A DNA stretch of 64,000 nt from Brevibacillus laterosporus (GCF_030489605.1 NZ_JAUKFY010000001.1:1-64000), one strand, 5' to 3'; shown: positions 33,965 through 44,176, counted from the first letter of the stretch. Made by a program: numbers and translations. The notes: a model not told the origin generated them from the letters alone.

Positions 33965-35764
33965 ATGAAGCATGTTAAAGATATTGCCGAACACGCAGCT
34001 ATGCAAAGCTTTCTGAACTGCTATCTCCGGGAAACAGGAAACGGCAGATGGGTGACGACAAATGGAGAAAAATATCTTCATGTGCCGTTGATGTCTCAGA
34101 AAATGGATTTATACGTCAAGGCCAGCTATCAATCGCCGACAGGAAGGCATCAATTTGACTATCCAGCCTTTTATCAGAGCAGAGAAGAGGCTCCAGTCGT
34201 TGAAGCTGATTATGTCACGATGACCGTATTATTGGTTAAGGAATTGTCGTTACAGCATGGAACGAAGGCAGTACCGGACGAGCTGGTATTGCGAGTTATT
34301 CAGAGCCGCCAAAATATGGAGAGATACTTAGCGGCTCGCTATGACGACAGAGAAGAGCTATATGGCTTTGAAATGGATTTCATTACGGCTGAGCAAGCTT
34401 TACTCTTTGGACACCTTTTCCATCCTACACCAAAGAGTCGGCAAGGCATTCCTGATACAAAGCAGGCTGTTTTTTCGCCAGAACAAAAAGGAGCTTTTCC
34501 TCTGCATTATTTTGCAGCCCATCACTCTTTAGTCTTAGAAGGATCAGGACTTGGGCAATCTGCTACTGAGATTATCAAAGCGGAGCTGGGGGAGGAAGTG
34601 CTAGAGCAAGATGGGATTAGGCAATATGCAAAAAAGGAAGATTACTCACTTATCCCTCTGCATCCTCTACAGGCGGAATGGATGCTGGAGCAGCACTCCG
34701 TTCAAAAGTACATCAAACGTGGGCTGCTCCATAATCTAGGCCCTCTAGGTGAATGCTATCAAGCTACTTCTTCATTGCGAACGGTTTACCATCCGGATAA
34801 GAGCTTTATGATAAAGCTTTCTATTCCTGTTAAGGTGACCAATTCCTTACGTGTTAACAAACGATCAGAGCTAGAAAGCGGTGTAGAAGCAAAAAAGGTG
34901 CTGGATATGTTGCAAGAGGATATGAGTAAACAATTCCCGGGATTTGCTTTTATACACGATCCAGCTTATATCACACTCAAGCTGGACGAGCAGGATGAAT
35001 CAGGATTTGAAGTCATCCTTCGTCATAATCCCTTCCAGGGTAGTGCGGCTGAAAATGCTACCGTGCTGGCTGCTCTCATTCAAGACCCATTACCGGGACA
35101 AAAGAGTAGACTAGCCGTTATTATTTTACAGCTTGCGAAACAGGAGGGACGGACGCCTTCAGAGGTAAGTCTTGAGTGGTTCCGCCGTTATTTAGAGATT
35201 TCACTCAAGCCAATGGTATGGCTTTATCTCAAGTGGGGAATTGGCTTAGAAGCTCATCAGCAGAACAGTATCGTCAAGCTCCAAGACGGGTATCCCAGCC
35301 AATTTTACTACAGGGATAATCAAGGATATTATTACTGTCAGTCAATGAAGGAATTGTTATCACGCAATTTTCCCAATCTTGGCGAAACGAGCAAGAATGT
35401 AACCGAAGACAGCTTAGTGGACGAGCGGTTGCGTTATTATTTGATTTTTAATCATATGTTTGGGCTTATTAACGGCTTTGGGTCTGCGGGATTAATAGAT
35501 GAACAGCAGTTATTAGACGAGATGCGTAGTGTGTTACAAGAATTTTTGCCATTAAATCGAGAACCATCTCAATTTTTACATAGCCTGCTGACATCTGAAA
35601 AGCTTGCTTGCAAGGCGAATTTACTTACTCGTTTTCATGATGTGGATGAACTAGAGAGTGACGAGAGCAATTCTGCTATTTTTGTTAAGATCGATAATCC
35701 GCTTGCAAAAGCAAGGGAGCGTCAGATAGAGCTTGAAGCTGTAAACCAACTGGCACTACGTTAA
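33965..35764 (+). CDS. asbA: Petrobactin synthetase AsbA (NIS synthetase)
   Basis: 599 residues, the usual AsbA length. IucA/IucC-type NRPS-independent siderophore synthetase: LIPLHPLQAEWML, SSLRTVYHP with the ATP-binding S-S-x-R-T, and LKWGIGLEAHQQNSIVKL are visible, with a FhuF-like C-terminus. AsbA couples spermidine to citrate in the B. anthracis pathway. First gene of the operon, 91 bases after a Fur box and with AAAAGGAG before the ATG. The role is known from B. anthracis; here it rests on domain pattern plus complete synteny. Confidence 0.93.
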   Translation: MKHVKDIAEHAAMQSFLNCYLRETGNGRWVTTNGEKYLHVPLMSQKMDLYVKASYQSPTGRHQFDYPAFYQSREEAPVVEADYVTMTVLLVKELSLQHGTKAVPDELVLRVIQSRQNMERYLAARYDDREELYGFEMDFITAEQALLFGHLFHPTPKSRQGIPDTKQAVFSPEQKGAFPLHYFAAHHSLVLEGSGLGQSATEIIKAELGEEVLEQDGIRQYAKKEDYSLIPLHPLQAEWMLEQHSVQKYIKRGLLHNLGPLGECYQATSSLRTVYHPDKSFMIKLSIPVKVTNSLRVNKRSELESGVEAKKVLDMLQEDMSKQFPGFAFIHDPAYITLKLDEQDESGFEVILRHNPFQGSAAENATVLAALIQDPLPGQKSRLAVIILQLAKQEGRTPSEVSLEWFRRYLEISLKPMVWLYLKWGIGLEAHQQNSIVKLQDGYPSQFYYRDNQGYYYCQSMKELLSRNFPNLGETSKNVTEDSLVDERLRYYLIFNHMFGLINGFGSAGLIDEQQLLDEMRSVLQEFLPLNREPSQFLHSLLTSEKLACKANLLTRFHDVDELESDESNSAIFVKIDNPLAKARERQIELEAVNQLALR

Positions 35765-35803
35765 CAAAATGAAAATGACTTGTTGATAATGGAGGCTTTG
35801 GTC

Positions 35804-37663
35804 ATGCAAGTAACTGACTGCGATGTGAACATTGGACAAGCCATTCGCTCCGAACAACACATAAAGGTGCGGAGAAGAGTGTTTCGTCAATGTATCGAAT
35901 CTATGATTTATGAAGGAATTTTGACTCCTGAGACACAGCTAGAAGAGACATTTACACCTACCACTATCTCAGGATGGGATGAACACGACCAACCGGTAGC
36001 TTACCGATGCTGGGCGCGACGGACTATGACATTTGGAATGATTCGGCTTCTACCATCTAAACCGCTGATGCGCGTTGTGGGAAAGAAAGAGCAGGAGGCA
36101 GAGTCGATTACGCGTTTTTTAATGGATATATTCCGTAAAAGAGACGTGAATGAGCAAAAGCTAGCCTCGTTTGCTCAGGAGTTGGAGCAAACCCTGCTGA
36201 AGGACACACTAGCCCAGTACAGTCGGTCAGAACGAAACGTGTGGTTAAGAGGAAAAAGTTACGACGAACTGGAAGGGGACCTGATGGACGGTCACCCCTA
36301 TCATCCTAGCTACAAATCCCGTCTAGGATTCGATTACCTTGACCATTACGCATATGGACCAGAGTTCAAACAGGAAGTGCAGCTATTATGGCTAGGCATA
36401 CATAAACAGTATGCCCATGTAAAAATAGATGAGGATATGGAGATTCAGCAGTTTTTATTAGATGAATTAGGAGCAGAGAAGAGAGAAGCTTTTCGTTCGG
36501 TTTTCGTTCAACAAGGATGCGACCCTGAGGAGTATGATATGGTACCTGTGCATCCATGGCAGTGGCGCAAACATATCGTTCCTGCTTTCCAGGCTGATTT
36601 GCATGCCAAAAGAATTGTGGAGCTGGGATTCTCCAGCGATCGCTATCGGCCTCAGCAATCAATTCGAACCTTTACCAACAGCAGCAATCCAATTAAACCT
36701 TATGTAAAGCTAGCGATAAATGTGGTCAACACGTCCGCGGCTCGTCATTTAACCCCTCATTCACTTGCTAGTGCGCCGCTCATTTCTCGTTGGTTAAAGG
36801 GAATGCGAGATTCAGATCCATATTTAAAAGACGAGATGAAGCTGGTTATGCTTGGGGAATTTGCGACTGTTTGCTATGATCCACCCCCTCCAGCCGATTT
36901 GGTTGAAATGGTGACGTTTGGTGTGATCGGATGCATGTGGAGAGAAAGCTTACATCAATACTTGGAGCCTGATGAAGAAGCTGTGCCTTTTAATGCTTTA
37001 TCTGCGAAAGAGTTAGATGGAGTCCCGTTTATTGATCCATGGATTCGAGAGCATGGTATAGAAAATTGGCTGAGACAATTGGTTGAAAAAAGTGTGCTTC
37101 CAGTCGTTCATTTGCTAATCAAGCATGGAATTGCACTGGAATCTCACGCTCAGAACATGATACTGATCCATCGAAACGGGGTTCCAGTTCGAGTTGCATT
37201 GAAGGATTTTCATGAGGACTTGATTTACTGCAAACCATATCTGAACGATCCGGAAGCATGTCCTGATTTTGCCAAGGTACATGAATTTTACGAAACGGTT
37301 GAGCCTAATGTCATGTTTCACATGGACGACCCTTCGCTTGTACGAGACTTGACGTTAGAAACGCTATTTTTAATTAATTTAGGTCAATTGGCGCTTTTGT
37401 TGGCGGAACATTATGATTTTGCAGAAAGCAGATTCTGGATGCTTCTTGCTCAAATGATTGAGAGATATCAAAATCGTTTTCCTGAGCTCAAGGAACGATT
37501 TGAGATATTTGAATTATTTGTTCCAAGCATCCTGGCTGAGCAATTAACCAAACGACGTCTGCATCCTGATAATGTGACGCATGTACATCAGGTGCCCAAT
37601 GCCCTGTATCAAGCTAGAGAAAGCCTCCGGGCTACCCCTCTAGGAGGTGATAAGCCATGTTAA
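35804..37663 (+). CDS. asbB: Petrobactin synthetase AsbB (NIS synthetase)
   Basis: 620 residues from ATG 35804 (GGAGG 9 bases upstream; the frame opens at 35780 with a TTG). The second IucA/IucC-family enzyme: GHPYHPSYKSRLGF, VPVHPWQWRKHI, QSIRTFTNSSNP and IKHGIALESHAQNMILIH. AsbB completes the citrate-spermidine backbone and can add a dihydroxybenzoyl-spermidine arm. Its stop overlaps the asbC start by seven bases. Confidence 0.93.
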   Translation: MQVTDCDVNIGQAIRSEQHIKVRRRVFRQCIESMIYEGILTPETQLEETFTPTTISGWDEHDQPVAYRCWARRTMTFGMIRLLPSKPLMRVVGKKEQEAESITRFLMDIFRKRDVNEQKLASFAQELEQTLLKDTLAQYSRSERNVWLRGKSYDELEGDLMDGHPYHPSYKSRLGFDYLDHYAYGPEFKQEVQLLWLGIHKQYAHVKIDEDMEIQQFLLDELGAEKREAFRSVFVQQGCDPEEYDMVPVHPWQWRKHIVPAFQADLHAKRIVELGFSSDRYRPQQSIRTFTNSSNPIKPYVKLAINVVNTSAARHLTPHSLASAPLISRWLKGMRDSDPYLKDEMKLVMLGEFATVCYDPPPPADLVEMVTFGVIGCMWRESLHQYLEPDEEAVPFNALSAKELDGVPFIDPWIREHGIENWLRQLVEKSVLPVVHLLIKHGIALESHAQNMILIHRNGVPVRVALKDFHEDLIYCKPYLNDPEACPDFAKVHEFYETVEPNVMFHMDDPSLVRDLTLETLFLINLGQLALLLAEHYDFAESRFWMLLAQMIERYQNRFPELKERFEIFELFVPSILAEQLTKRRLHPDNVTHVHQVPNALYQARESLRATPLGGDKPC

Positions 37664-38907
37664 TCATCAATGACAATGAAATCGGTTCAAATCAATTTGA
37701 TTCCCGATTGCTGAGCTATTCAGGAATGCCTCATTTTCAAAAACCAGAGGGAAAACGATACGCCTTATGCTTGTCCGACGCTTTAGACATTATTAGTCTT
37801 GTCCTCTATTTACGTGACCATGGTGGTTCTGTTCTGCTCATTCATGGAGAAACGCCAGAGAAGACAGCTTATCAAATGGCAATGGATGGCCAATGCTACG
37901 GGTTTATCTACCATGTTCCCGAAAATTTTGTGTTGGTTCCGAAAGAAGGGGCGATAGAGCAGGAACCTTCTGTTTACCAATACAGCTCAGGAACAACTGG
38001 TCAACCAAAGCTGGTAAGGCGTAGCTGGCAGGAAATCAAAGTAGAAATGTCGGCGTATAATCAGGTGCTTCATGCATACGAGGAATTAATCCCGATAGTC
38101 ATGGCGACAGTTACTCATTCCTATGGCTTAATTTGCGGGGTATTGGCTAGTTTGGAACGCGGAAGTAAGCCGTTGGTGGTTACTCATAAGAATCCTAAAT
38201 TTGCCTGGGAGGTTATTAAAAGGACCCCAAAGCACGTCGTTTACGGGGTGCCGTTGTTATTCCACGTCTTATCCAGCTTTACCAATGAAGCAGTTCGCTT
38301 TCATCGGATCATGACCTCTGGAGCCCCAATGCCGGAGCAATTGTTTGCAAGGCTGCAAGGCATGACTGATACGATGATGCAACAGTATGGTTGCTCAGAG
38401 ACAGGGTGTATAAGTATCAGTGAACAGATGACCTCTCATGTTGATCTGGGGAAACCTCTTTCACATGTGACGCTTACAGCAGGAATGGAAACGGACAATC
38501 CAGCCGAGATTACGGCTACGATCCATAATAAGACGATCTATACACAGGATTTGGGGTATTGGCAAGAAGGGCATATTCAATTTGTTGCCCGAATGGATGA
38601 CGTAATTAATGTATCAGGATTAAAGGTGTTTCCCATGGAAGTAGAGGAAACGATTTTGAAGCTCGGCGGGGTTAAAGAGGCTGTTGTTTATAGAGGCCAG
38701 CATCCTGTAATGGGTGAGGTAGTCAAGGCGATGGTTGTGGCTGATGAGAGTATCACTCCTTCTAGCATTCGAGAATGGTGCTTACCGAGGCTGCCAGCTT
38801 ACAAGGTTCCTTTTGAAATTAGATGTGTACAAAGGATTCCGAAAACACCAAATGGTAAAGTAAGTCGTCGCTTGTTAGAAATGGAGGAAGCTGTTCATGA
38901 AGCGTGA
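37657..38907 (+). CDS. asbC: 3,4-dihydroxybenzoate-AMP ligase AsbC
   Basis: 416 residues, short for an acyl-adenylating enzyme but usual for AsbC. The A3 motif is YQYSSGTTGQPKLVRR, and MMQQYGCSETGC is the A5-like motif. VSGLKVFPMEVEE and the C-terminal lysine region PKTPNGKVSRR complete it. It activates 3,4-dihydroxybenzoate and loads it on the carrier AsbD encoded next, overlapping by 11 bases. Confidence 0.92.
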   Translation: MLIINDNEIGSNQFDSRLLSYSGMPHFQKPEGKRYALCLSDALDIISLVLYLRDHGGSVLLIHGETPEKTAYQMAMDGQCYGFIYHVPENFVLVPKEGAIEQEPSVYQYSSGTTGQPKLVRRSWQEIKVEMSAYNQVLHAYEELIPIVMATVTHSYGLICGVLASLERGSKPLVVTHKNPKFAWEVIKRTPKHVVYGVPLLFHVLSSFTNEAVRFHRIMTSGAPMPEQLFARLQGMTDTMMQQYGCSETGCISISEQMTSHVDLGKPLSHVTLTAGMETDNPAEITATIHNKTIYTQDLGYWQEGHIQFVARMDDVINVSGLKVFPMEVEETILKLGGVKEAVVYRGQHPVMGEVVKAMVVADESITPSSIREWCLPRLPAYKVPFEIRCVQRIPKTPNGKVSRRLLEMEEAVHEA

Positions 38908-39181
38908 GGAAAGAATGGAACAAGTGAAGGAAATCATTACGACGAAGCTAAAATTGAAGCACCTGGTCAGCCTAGATGAATCCATGCGATTACAGGAGGA
39001 TTTATTCATAGATTCAATCATGCTTCTTCAATTGATTGTTTATATTGAGGAAGAGATGAAGTTGATGGTTCCGGCAAAAGAATTGGACCCGCGCACTTTT
39101 CTTACTGTAGGATCGTTGCTTGATTTTATTGAGCAGCTGCAGCCAGTTCATTCTAATGCTTTATCGTCTACTGCGGAATAG
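38897..39181 (+). CDS. asbD: Aryl carrier protein AsbD
   Basis: 94 residues, all helical. The phosphopantetheine serine is Ser40 in DLFIDSIMLLQL. It carries 3,4-dihydroxybenzoate as a thioester between AsbC and AsbE. The start overlaps asbC; ATG 38915, with GAGGAAAG ahead of it, is an alternative. Position in the operon and length match AsbD. Confidence 0.9.
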   Translation: MKREERMEQVKEIITTKLKLKHLVSLDESMRLQEDLFIDSIMLLQLIVYIEEEMKLMVPAKELDPRTFLTVGSLLDFIEQLQPVHSNALSSTAE

Positions 39182-39224
39182 ATTTTTCGATTTTGTACCA
39201 ATATGTACAGCTCAGGGGGATTTC

Positions 39225-40208
39225 ATGGTTAAGGTTCATTGCTTAATTAGTTGCTTTTGTGAAGTGATCAAACGATATACACATGTGGATTACCGCCCTT
39301 ATTACTTTGGGGTGTGGGATGCTGATTTTGTTAAAAAGGAAGACGGAGTTCTAACCTACTACACAGACAATCATGAACCAATTATAAATGGATTTGAACA
39401 CCTTTTTAGTGCTAACGTACAGGAATGGTACGATTCTGATAAAGATAAAGAAAGTAATTTGCAAACCTTTTTAGAGCTTCTTGATTCGCGTAACGAGCAT
39501 CAGTTTGTGCTTGTACAGATAGATATGTCGCTTATTCCTGAACGCGATAATAAATTTGCCTTAAAACCGTTCCCTCATTTTCTGATGGTCTCTAAGACAG
39601 AGAATGAAGACGAATGGTTTATGTTTGACCCAGATTTTCGCTGGGAGGGAAATGTGAAAAAGGCAACAGTTATAGAAGCATTCCTGCAAAATCCATTCGG
39701 AGGAGGCTATTTATTTGATGCTAGGGATATCACAGCACCCTCTTATGAAAAAACAGAGCAATACTTTCATGCCACCTTTCAACGAAATCATAATGAATTT
39801 ACAAGTAGTCTGAAAGAACTGATCACGGATATGGCAGAGGAGAGAAATGGATATACCCTCGATATGCTCCTACCGGCTGTGAAACAAGTGAAAGTGATTG
39901 CGATCCGAAAATATAGTTATGAGTATGCATTTATGTTTTTTAAAGATTATCTCCAGTATTCTCGTGATGAATTTTTACGATTAGCGTATCAGATTGAGGA
40001 TGTTGTCCAAGCATTCACCACGGCGCAATATCTAGCGGTAAAAATGTCTATGACGAAAAATCTGGCACTTCTACCTCCGATCATTGAGGCGCTAGAGGAA
40101 GCCGATGCGATTGAACTGCAAATTAAAGAAGAGCTAGAGAGACAGTTTGTGCAATGGACATTGATGGATAGGGCAGCAGTGACTCTTAATGAAGAGGAAT
40201 GGAGGTAG
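39225..40208 (+). CDS. asbE: Petrobactin condensing enzyme AsbE
   Basis: 328 residues with its stop codon counted, 327 in the protein, from ATG 39225; CAGGGGG is 7 bases upstream and the longer frame from 39120 overlaps asbD. AsbE joins the aryl group from AsbD to a free amine of spermidine or of the spermidine-citrate product. No widely known catalytic motif can be named. HCLISCFCEVIKRYTHVDYR near the start and MVSKTENEDEWFMFDPDFRW fit this narrow family, and the gene order asbD-E-F supports the call. Confidence 0.88.
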   Translation: MVKVHCLISCFCEVIKRYTHVDYRPYYFGVWDADFVKKEDGVLTYYTDNHEPIINGFEHLFSANVQEWYDSDKDKESNLQTFLELLDSRNEHQFVLVQIDMSLIPERDNKFALKPFPHFLMVSKTENEDEWFMFDPDFRWEGNVKKATVIEAFLQNPFGGGYLFDARDITAPSYEKTEQYFHATFQRNHNEFTSSLKELITDMAEERNGYTLDMLLPAVKQVKVIAIRKYSYEYAFMFFKDYLQYSRDEFLRLAYQIEDVVQAFTTAQYLAVKMSMTKNLALLPPIIEALEEADAIELQIKEELERQFVQWTLMDRAAVTLNEEEWR

Positions 40209-40213
40209 GGTTG

Positions 40214-41062
40214 ATGAAATTTTCACTATGTACAATTTCTTTTCGCCATCAGCTAATCTCTTTTGCCGATATGGTTGATTTTGCCAAGCGACATGATTTT
40301 GATGGCATTGAATTATGGGGGATTCATGCTCAGCATTTGTATGATGGAAATCGAGAAAAAGCCGAAGAACAGCTTCGTATTTTAACAAAGCATGACATGC
40401 AGGTATCGATGCTAAGCGACTATTTAGATATATCTTCTCATCAGCCATTTTCCAAAACAATGGATAAGGGGAAACGGTTAGTCTCCCTAGCAAAGTGGTT
40501 AGGGGTCAATCGCATTCGGACATTTGCAGGGCAAAAGGCTAGCGCTGAGGTATCGGCAAGCGAGCGAGCATTATATGTAACGTATTTGCGCGAGCTATGC
40601 GAACTATGTGGAGAAAATGGGATGGAACTGCTCTTAGAGACGCATCCCAACACTTTGACAGATGATCTTGCTTCTACGCTGACTCTTTTAGAGGAAATTA
40701 CCCATCCAGCGGTTGCTATCAACCTTGACTTTTTGCATATTTGGGAATCTGGTGCCGATCCGATCGACAGCTTTGAAAAGCTACAGCCTTGGGTGCGCCA
40801 TTATCATCTGAAAAATATCGTTTCAACTGAGTATCTGGGAGTTTTTCAGCCGAATAATGTTTACTCGCCGAGTGGAAGTAGGGAAGGGATTGTTCCATTA
40901 GCATACGGAGCAGTAGATTATAGTTCTATTCTTGAGGTGATTGCAAAGACAGAATATTTTGCTTCAATCGAATGGTTCGGTCCCAACCCCGCTAAGGTTT
41001 TACGCGAAGAGATGAGATGGTTGCGCCAGCAGGTGCCGGCTCAGTCATTAAGCCTTTTATAG
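40214..41062 (+). CDS. asbF: 3-dehydroshikimate dehydratase AsbF
   Basis: 282 residues from ATG 40214 (GGAGG 9 bases upstream). TIM-barrel fold of the xylose-isomerase-like group: FDGIELWGIHAQHLY, ELLLETHPNTLTDD, NLDFLHIWE, YHLKN and a late SIEWFGPNP supply the metal-binding Glu, Asp, His and Glu. It converts 3-dehydroshikimate to 3,4-dihydroxybenzoate, the aromatic part of petrobactin. Last gene of the operon. Confidence 0.92.
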   Translation: MKFSLCTISFRHQLISFADMVDFAKRHDFDGIELWGIHAQHLYDGNREKAEEQLRILTKHDMQVSMLSDYLDISSHQPFSKTMDKGKRLVSLAKWLGVNRIRTFAGQKASAEVSASERALYVTYLRELCELCGENGMELLLETHPNTLTDDLASTLTLLEEITHPAVAINLDFLHIWESGADPIDSFEKLQPWVRHYHLKNIVSTEYLGVFQPNNVYSPSGSREGIVPLAYGAVDYSSILEVIAKTEYFASIEWFGPNPAKVLREEMRWLRQQVPAQSLSLL

Positions 41063-41100
41063 AAAGACACATACATTCAAAATAGTTAGTCGCATAATAC

Positions 41101-41129
41101 AAAAAGATAGCCATTCCGGCTATCTTTTT
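41101..41129 (+). terminator. Terminator of the asb operon
   Basis: GATAGCC and GGCTATC pair around ATTCC, flanked by A5 and T5. Confidence 0.92.
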
Positions 41130-41264
41130 GTATGGAGAAAACTTGAAAAAGCATAATCTGTTTCAGTAAACGCATAACATGGTTAAGAACCTTTGAGGTT
41201 AAATACTGTTGTATCGTTATCTCTAATGAAATGTGATGAAACAACAAAGTAAAAGGAGGATACC

Positions 41265-44045
41265 ATGTTTAACAGCGTTTTTAAATGGATTTCTGCTGGA
41301 GCTGCCTTCGTGCTATTTTTATCCACCGTACACACAGACGTATGGGCAGCATCTAAGGCACAGGTGATTGTACCGATCGCCGAAGTCAAAGATAACAATC
41401 ACACGAGCACAGAACAAGAACCAGATCCATTTAACGAACCAAACACAAAGTCAAAGAAAGGACAACAAAAACCAGATGTCTCATCCCAGAAGGATTCTGC
41501 TGAATCGGAGGGAAAAACCAAGGAACCACTCAAGGAACCGCCTAAGAAACAATCTTTGCCCTTTCTAACACCCCCATCACTCCCCGCAAAGAGTAATGCT
41601 TCCACAACTGATACAATCACCTTGAAGGAAGCAAAGAAGCTCTTATCACAGTTTTCCCTAACGCCTGACAGGCTTGCCATTCACGTAAATCACTGTGTCG
41701 ATGTGACTTTGGTAGCTCCTGCTACAGAGCTAGACTTTAAAGTAAAAAGCGATAATCCAGACGTAGCCATTATCACGGAACAAGCTGCTGACCGACTGCG
41801 AATACAGGGAAACTCTCCTGGTAAGGCCCGTTTTTATGTTTTCATAGATAAAGCCTCTCCTGCCTATATCGGCGAGGTGCAAGTATATGCGAATACCGAT
41901 GTCAATCAAGACGGGCTGCTAACCCCTGAGGATGTAGCGTTTGTCCAAAAACACATGGGTAAAGATAAGAATGATCCTGCTTGGGAAAAAATCAAAAACG
42001 CTGATGTCAACGGAGACGGAAAGATTGATGGTCTCGATAAAAAATTGGTGCAACAGCAGCTTGATCAGTATAAACATGTACCTTCGTATGAACACGTCAT
42101 GTTGATTGGTATCAGCGGACTTGGTAACGCTAACAAAAAGATTTCTACTCCAAACATGGATAGCCTGATTAAAAACGGGTCATATACGTATGCCGCCAAG
42201 CCTGTAGCTGAGCAAAAAAGTGCAGAAAACTGGGCAAGCATTTTACTTGGAGTCCCACCTAAGGAACATGGTATTACTAGCAGCAATATAGATACGAATT
42301 TACGTACAGCATATAGTCCACATGCTTCTGTGATTCGGTGGTTACACGAGGAAAGACCGGCAGCTCATATCGGGGTTTTTACAGCTAACGCAGATATACG
42401 CCGAGGGATTTTAGAAGAAGAGTTAGCAAAGGTCGGCCAAATTACCATGAACACTGGTAGTCATGATTTAGCTGATGCAGAAGTAGCTAAGCAAGCGGCA
42501 TCGTATCTTTTACATCAAGGCAATAAAAATAGATTAACGTTTGTACAATTACAAGGTCCAAAGCTAGCGGCAAATCAATATGGCTATTACTCAGCACAAT
42601 ACGTAGACGCCGTGCGAAGGGTTGATCAGGAATTGGGACTTATACTAAAGGCGCTAGAGATACAGAAACAAAAAAATAAATCCTTAATTCTATTGGTAAC
42701 GGATGAAGGTGCTGATGTAGATTCACCCGCTTCGACGAGCAAATTTAACAGGCTCACATGGGTAGCAGCCGGACCGGGCATAAAGCAGGGCAACAATCAA
42801 AATTCAATTTCAAACATGGATACGGCGGCAGTTATTGTAGAAGCGCTAAAGCTAAATAATCCAACTGTTTTCGCAGCAAAAGCACCGGGAGATATATTTA
42901 GTAAAGAGGCGAAGATTAAGAGTATTCGAATCAATAAATCAAGAATTAGATTGGATAAGGGCGATACCGTTACGGTTCGAGCCGTTATTTCTCCTAAGGA
43001 TGCGTCTAATCAAAACATCGAATGGAAAAGCAAAAACAAACGAATCGCGACTGTAAAAGACCGAGGGAAGGGAAAAGCTGAAATAAAAGGAAAGCGAGAA
43101 GGGACTACCTATGTCTACGTTGTTACTGATGACAAAGATAAAGAGGATAGAGTTAAGGTAATCGTCGAGGATGATTCTGATTCCAGAAAAAATTCTCGTA
43201 AAGACAAAGAAAATCAAAAAGAGTGGCAACGGGAAATGATAAGAGCTGTTGAAAAGGAGGACGGCAGGGTAATCTCAAGAGTTATTCATTTTGACAAAAA
43301 AGATAGCTACACTTTTACCATAGATGGGAGAATAGATACCAGCACGAAAGTCTTGCTCCGCTATGATGAAAAAAAGAATCGCTTAACTTATGTACCGGCT
43401 GATTTTGAATATATACGTGGTGAAACTAGAGTCAAAATTCGGGATAAGCGTTTGAGTGGGACCTTTGCTCTCGCAACCTTTACAAAGACATTTCGAGATA
43501 TGTACGGACACTGGGCACGTCATGATGTAGAATGGCTGGCCAACAGATTAATAATCTATGGACAGTCTAGTAATCAATTTGTACCAGAACAACCAATTAC
43601 CCGTGCTGAATTTGTGGCGATGGTAATAAGAGCGCTTGGAGAACAAGAAGGAAACGGCTCTCGCTTTAACGATGTTTATTCTTCCGCATGGTACGCTGGT
43701 GCTGTAGAGACAGCAAGAAGCCAAGGTTATGTTGTTGGCTACGAAAATCGCTTGTTTGAGCCAAATAAAACTATCACTCGTCAGGAAATGGCAGTAATTA
43801 TGAAACGCATTATCGAAAAACGGGGACTTCGTGTAAAGATTACTACCGGTCAACAAGCTGCCTTTAATGCTGCATTCCATGATCTAGGCCAGCTTGCATG
43901 GGGAAAACAAGATATAGCAGAGGCTTATTATGCTGGACTCATTCAGGGTGTCAGCTCCGGGTATTTACAACCACAGGCAAATGCAACGAGAGCCCAGTGT
44001 GCGGTAATGATTAAACGAATGATGGGAAAACTTAACCTATTGTAG
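41265..44045 (+). CDS. SLH-anchored protein with dockerin-like and alkaline-phosphatase-superfamily domains
   Basis: 926 residues. Order: Sec signal peptide (to about 29); a low-complexity Lys/Pro/Glu stretch (45-115); a dockerin-like pair of calcium loops (about 210-266, DVNQDGLLTPEDV and DVNGDGKIDGLDK); a domain of the alkaline phosphatase / nucleotide pyrophosphatase superfamily (about 275-535); a BIG2 immunoglobulin-like domain (about 550-640); three SLH repeats (about 743-926, first one DMYGHWARHDVEW). It should be bound to the cell-wall polymer beneath the S-layer. In the enzyme domain, the metal-binding Asp expected in the first strand is Ser (LIGISGLG) and the later D-H-G is D-E-G (VTDEGAD), so catalysis is doubtful. 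The helical stretch at 640-740 is highly charged. Confidence 0.85.
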   Translation: MFNSVFKWISAGAAFVLFLSTVHTDVWAASKAQVIVPIAEVKDNNHTSTEQEPDPFNEPNTKSKKGQQKPDVSSQKDSAESEGKTKEPLKEPPKKQSLPFLTPPSLPAKSNASTTDTITLKEAKKLLSQFSLTPDRLAIHVNHCVDVTLVAPATELDFKVKSDNPDVAIITEQAADRLRIQGNSPGKARFYVFIDKASPAYIGEVQVYANTDVNQDGLLTPEDVAFVQKHMGKDKNDPAWEKIKNADVNGDGKIDGLDKKLVQQQLDQYKHVPSYEHVMLIGISGLGNANKKISTPNMDSLIKNGSYTYAAKPVAEQKSAENWASILLGVPPKEHGITSSNIDTNLRTAYSPHASVIRWLHEERPAAHIGVFTANADIRRGILEEELAKVGQITMNTGSHDLADAEVAKQAASYLLHQGNKNRLTFVQLQGPKLAANQYGYYSAQYVDAVRRVDQELGLILKALEIQKQKNKSLILLVTDEGADVDSPASTSKFNRLTWVAAGPGIKQGNNQNSISNMDTAAVIVEALKLNNPTVFAAKAPGDIFSKEAKIKSIRINKSRIRLDKGDTVTVRAVISPKDASNQNIEWKSKNKRIATVKDRGKGKAEIKGKREGTTYVYVVTDDKDKEDRVKVIVEDDSDSRKNSRKDKENQKEWQREMIRAVEKEDGRVISRVIHFDKKDSYTFTIDGRIDTSTKVLLRYDEKKNRLTYVPADFEYIRGETRVKIRDKRLSGTFALATFTKTFRDMYGHWARHDVEWLANRLIIYGQSSNQFVPEQPITRAEFVAMVIRALGEQEGNGSRFNDVYSSAWYAGAVETARSQGYVVGYENRLFEPNKTITRQEMAVIMKRIIEKRGLRVKITTGQQAAFNAAFHDLGQLAWGKQDIAEAYYAGLIQGVSSGYLQPQANATRAQCAVMIKRMMGKLNLL

Positions 44046-44062
44046 AGGAAAAGGATAGAGAC

Positions 44063-44113
44063 AAGCATACGAATCGGAAATGAATCAAATGGCCCGGTTC
44101 GTATGCTTTTTTT
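44063..44113 (+). terminator. Terminator after the SLH-protein gene
   Basis: AAGCATACGAA and TTCGTATGCTT form a perfect 11-bp stem with a 24-base loop, then T. Confidence 0.9.
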
Positions 44114-44176
44114 ACCGCGTATGCCGAATAAATATATTTTTCTTGTTAGAATGGCACGGGAAATAATGCTCTTACT

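Noticed and set aside
39120-39224. Upstream extension of asbE
   Set aside because: Would lie inside asbD; a good ribosome site precedes ATG 39225.
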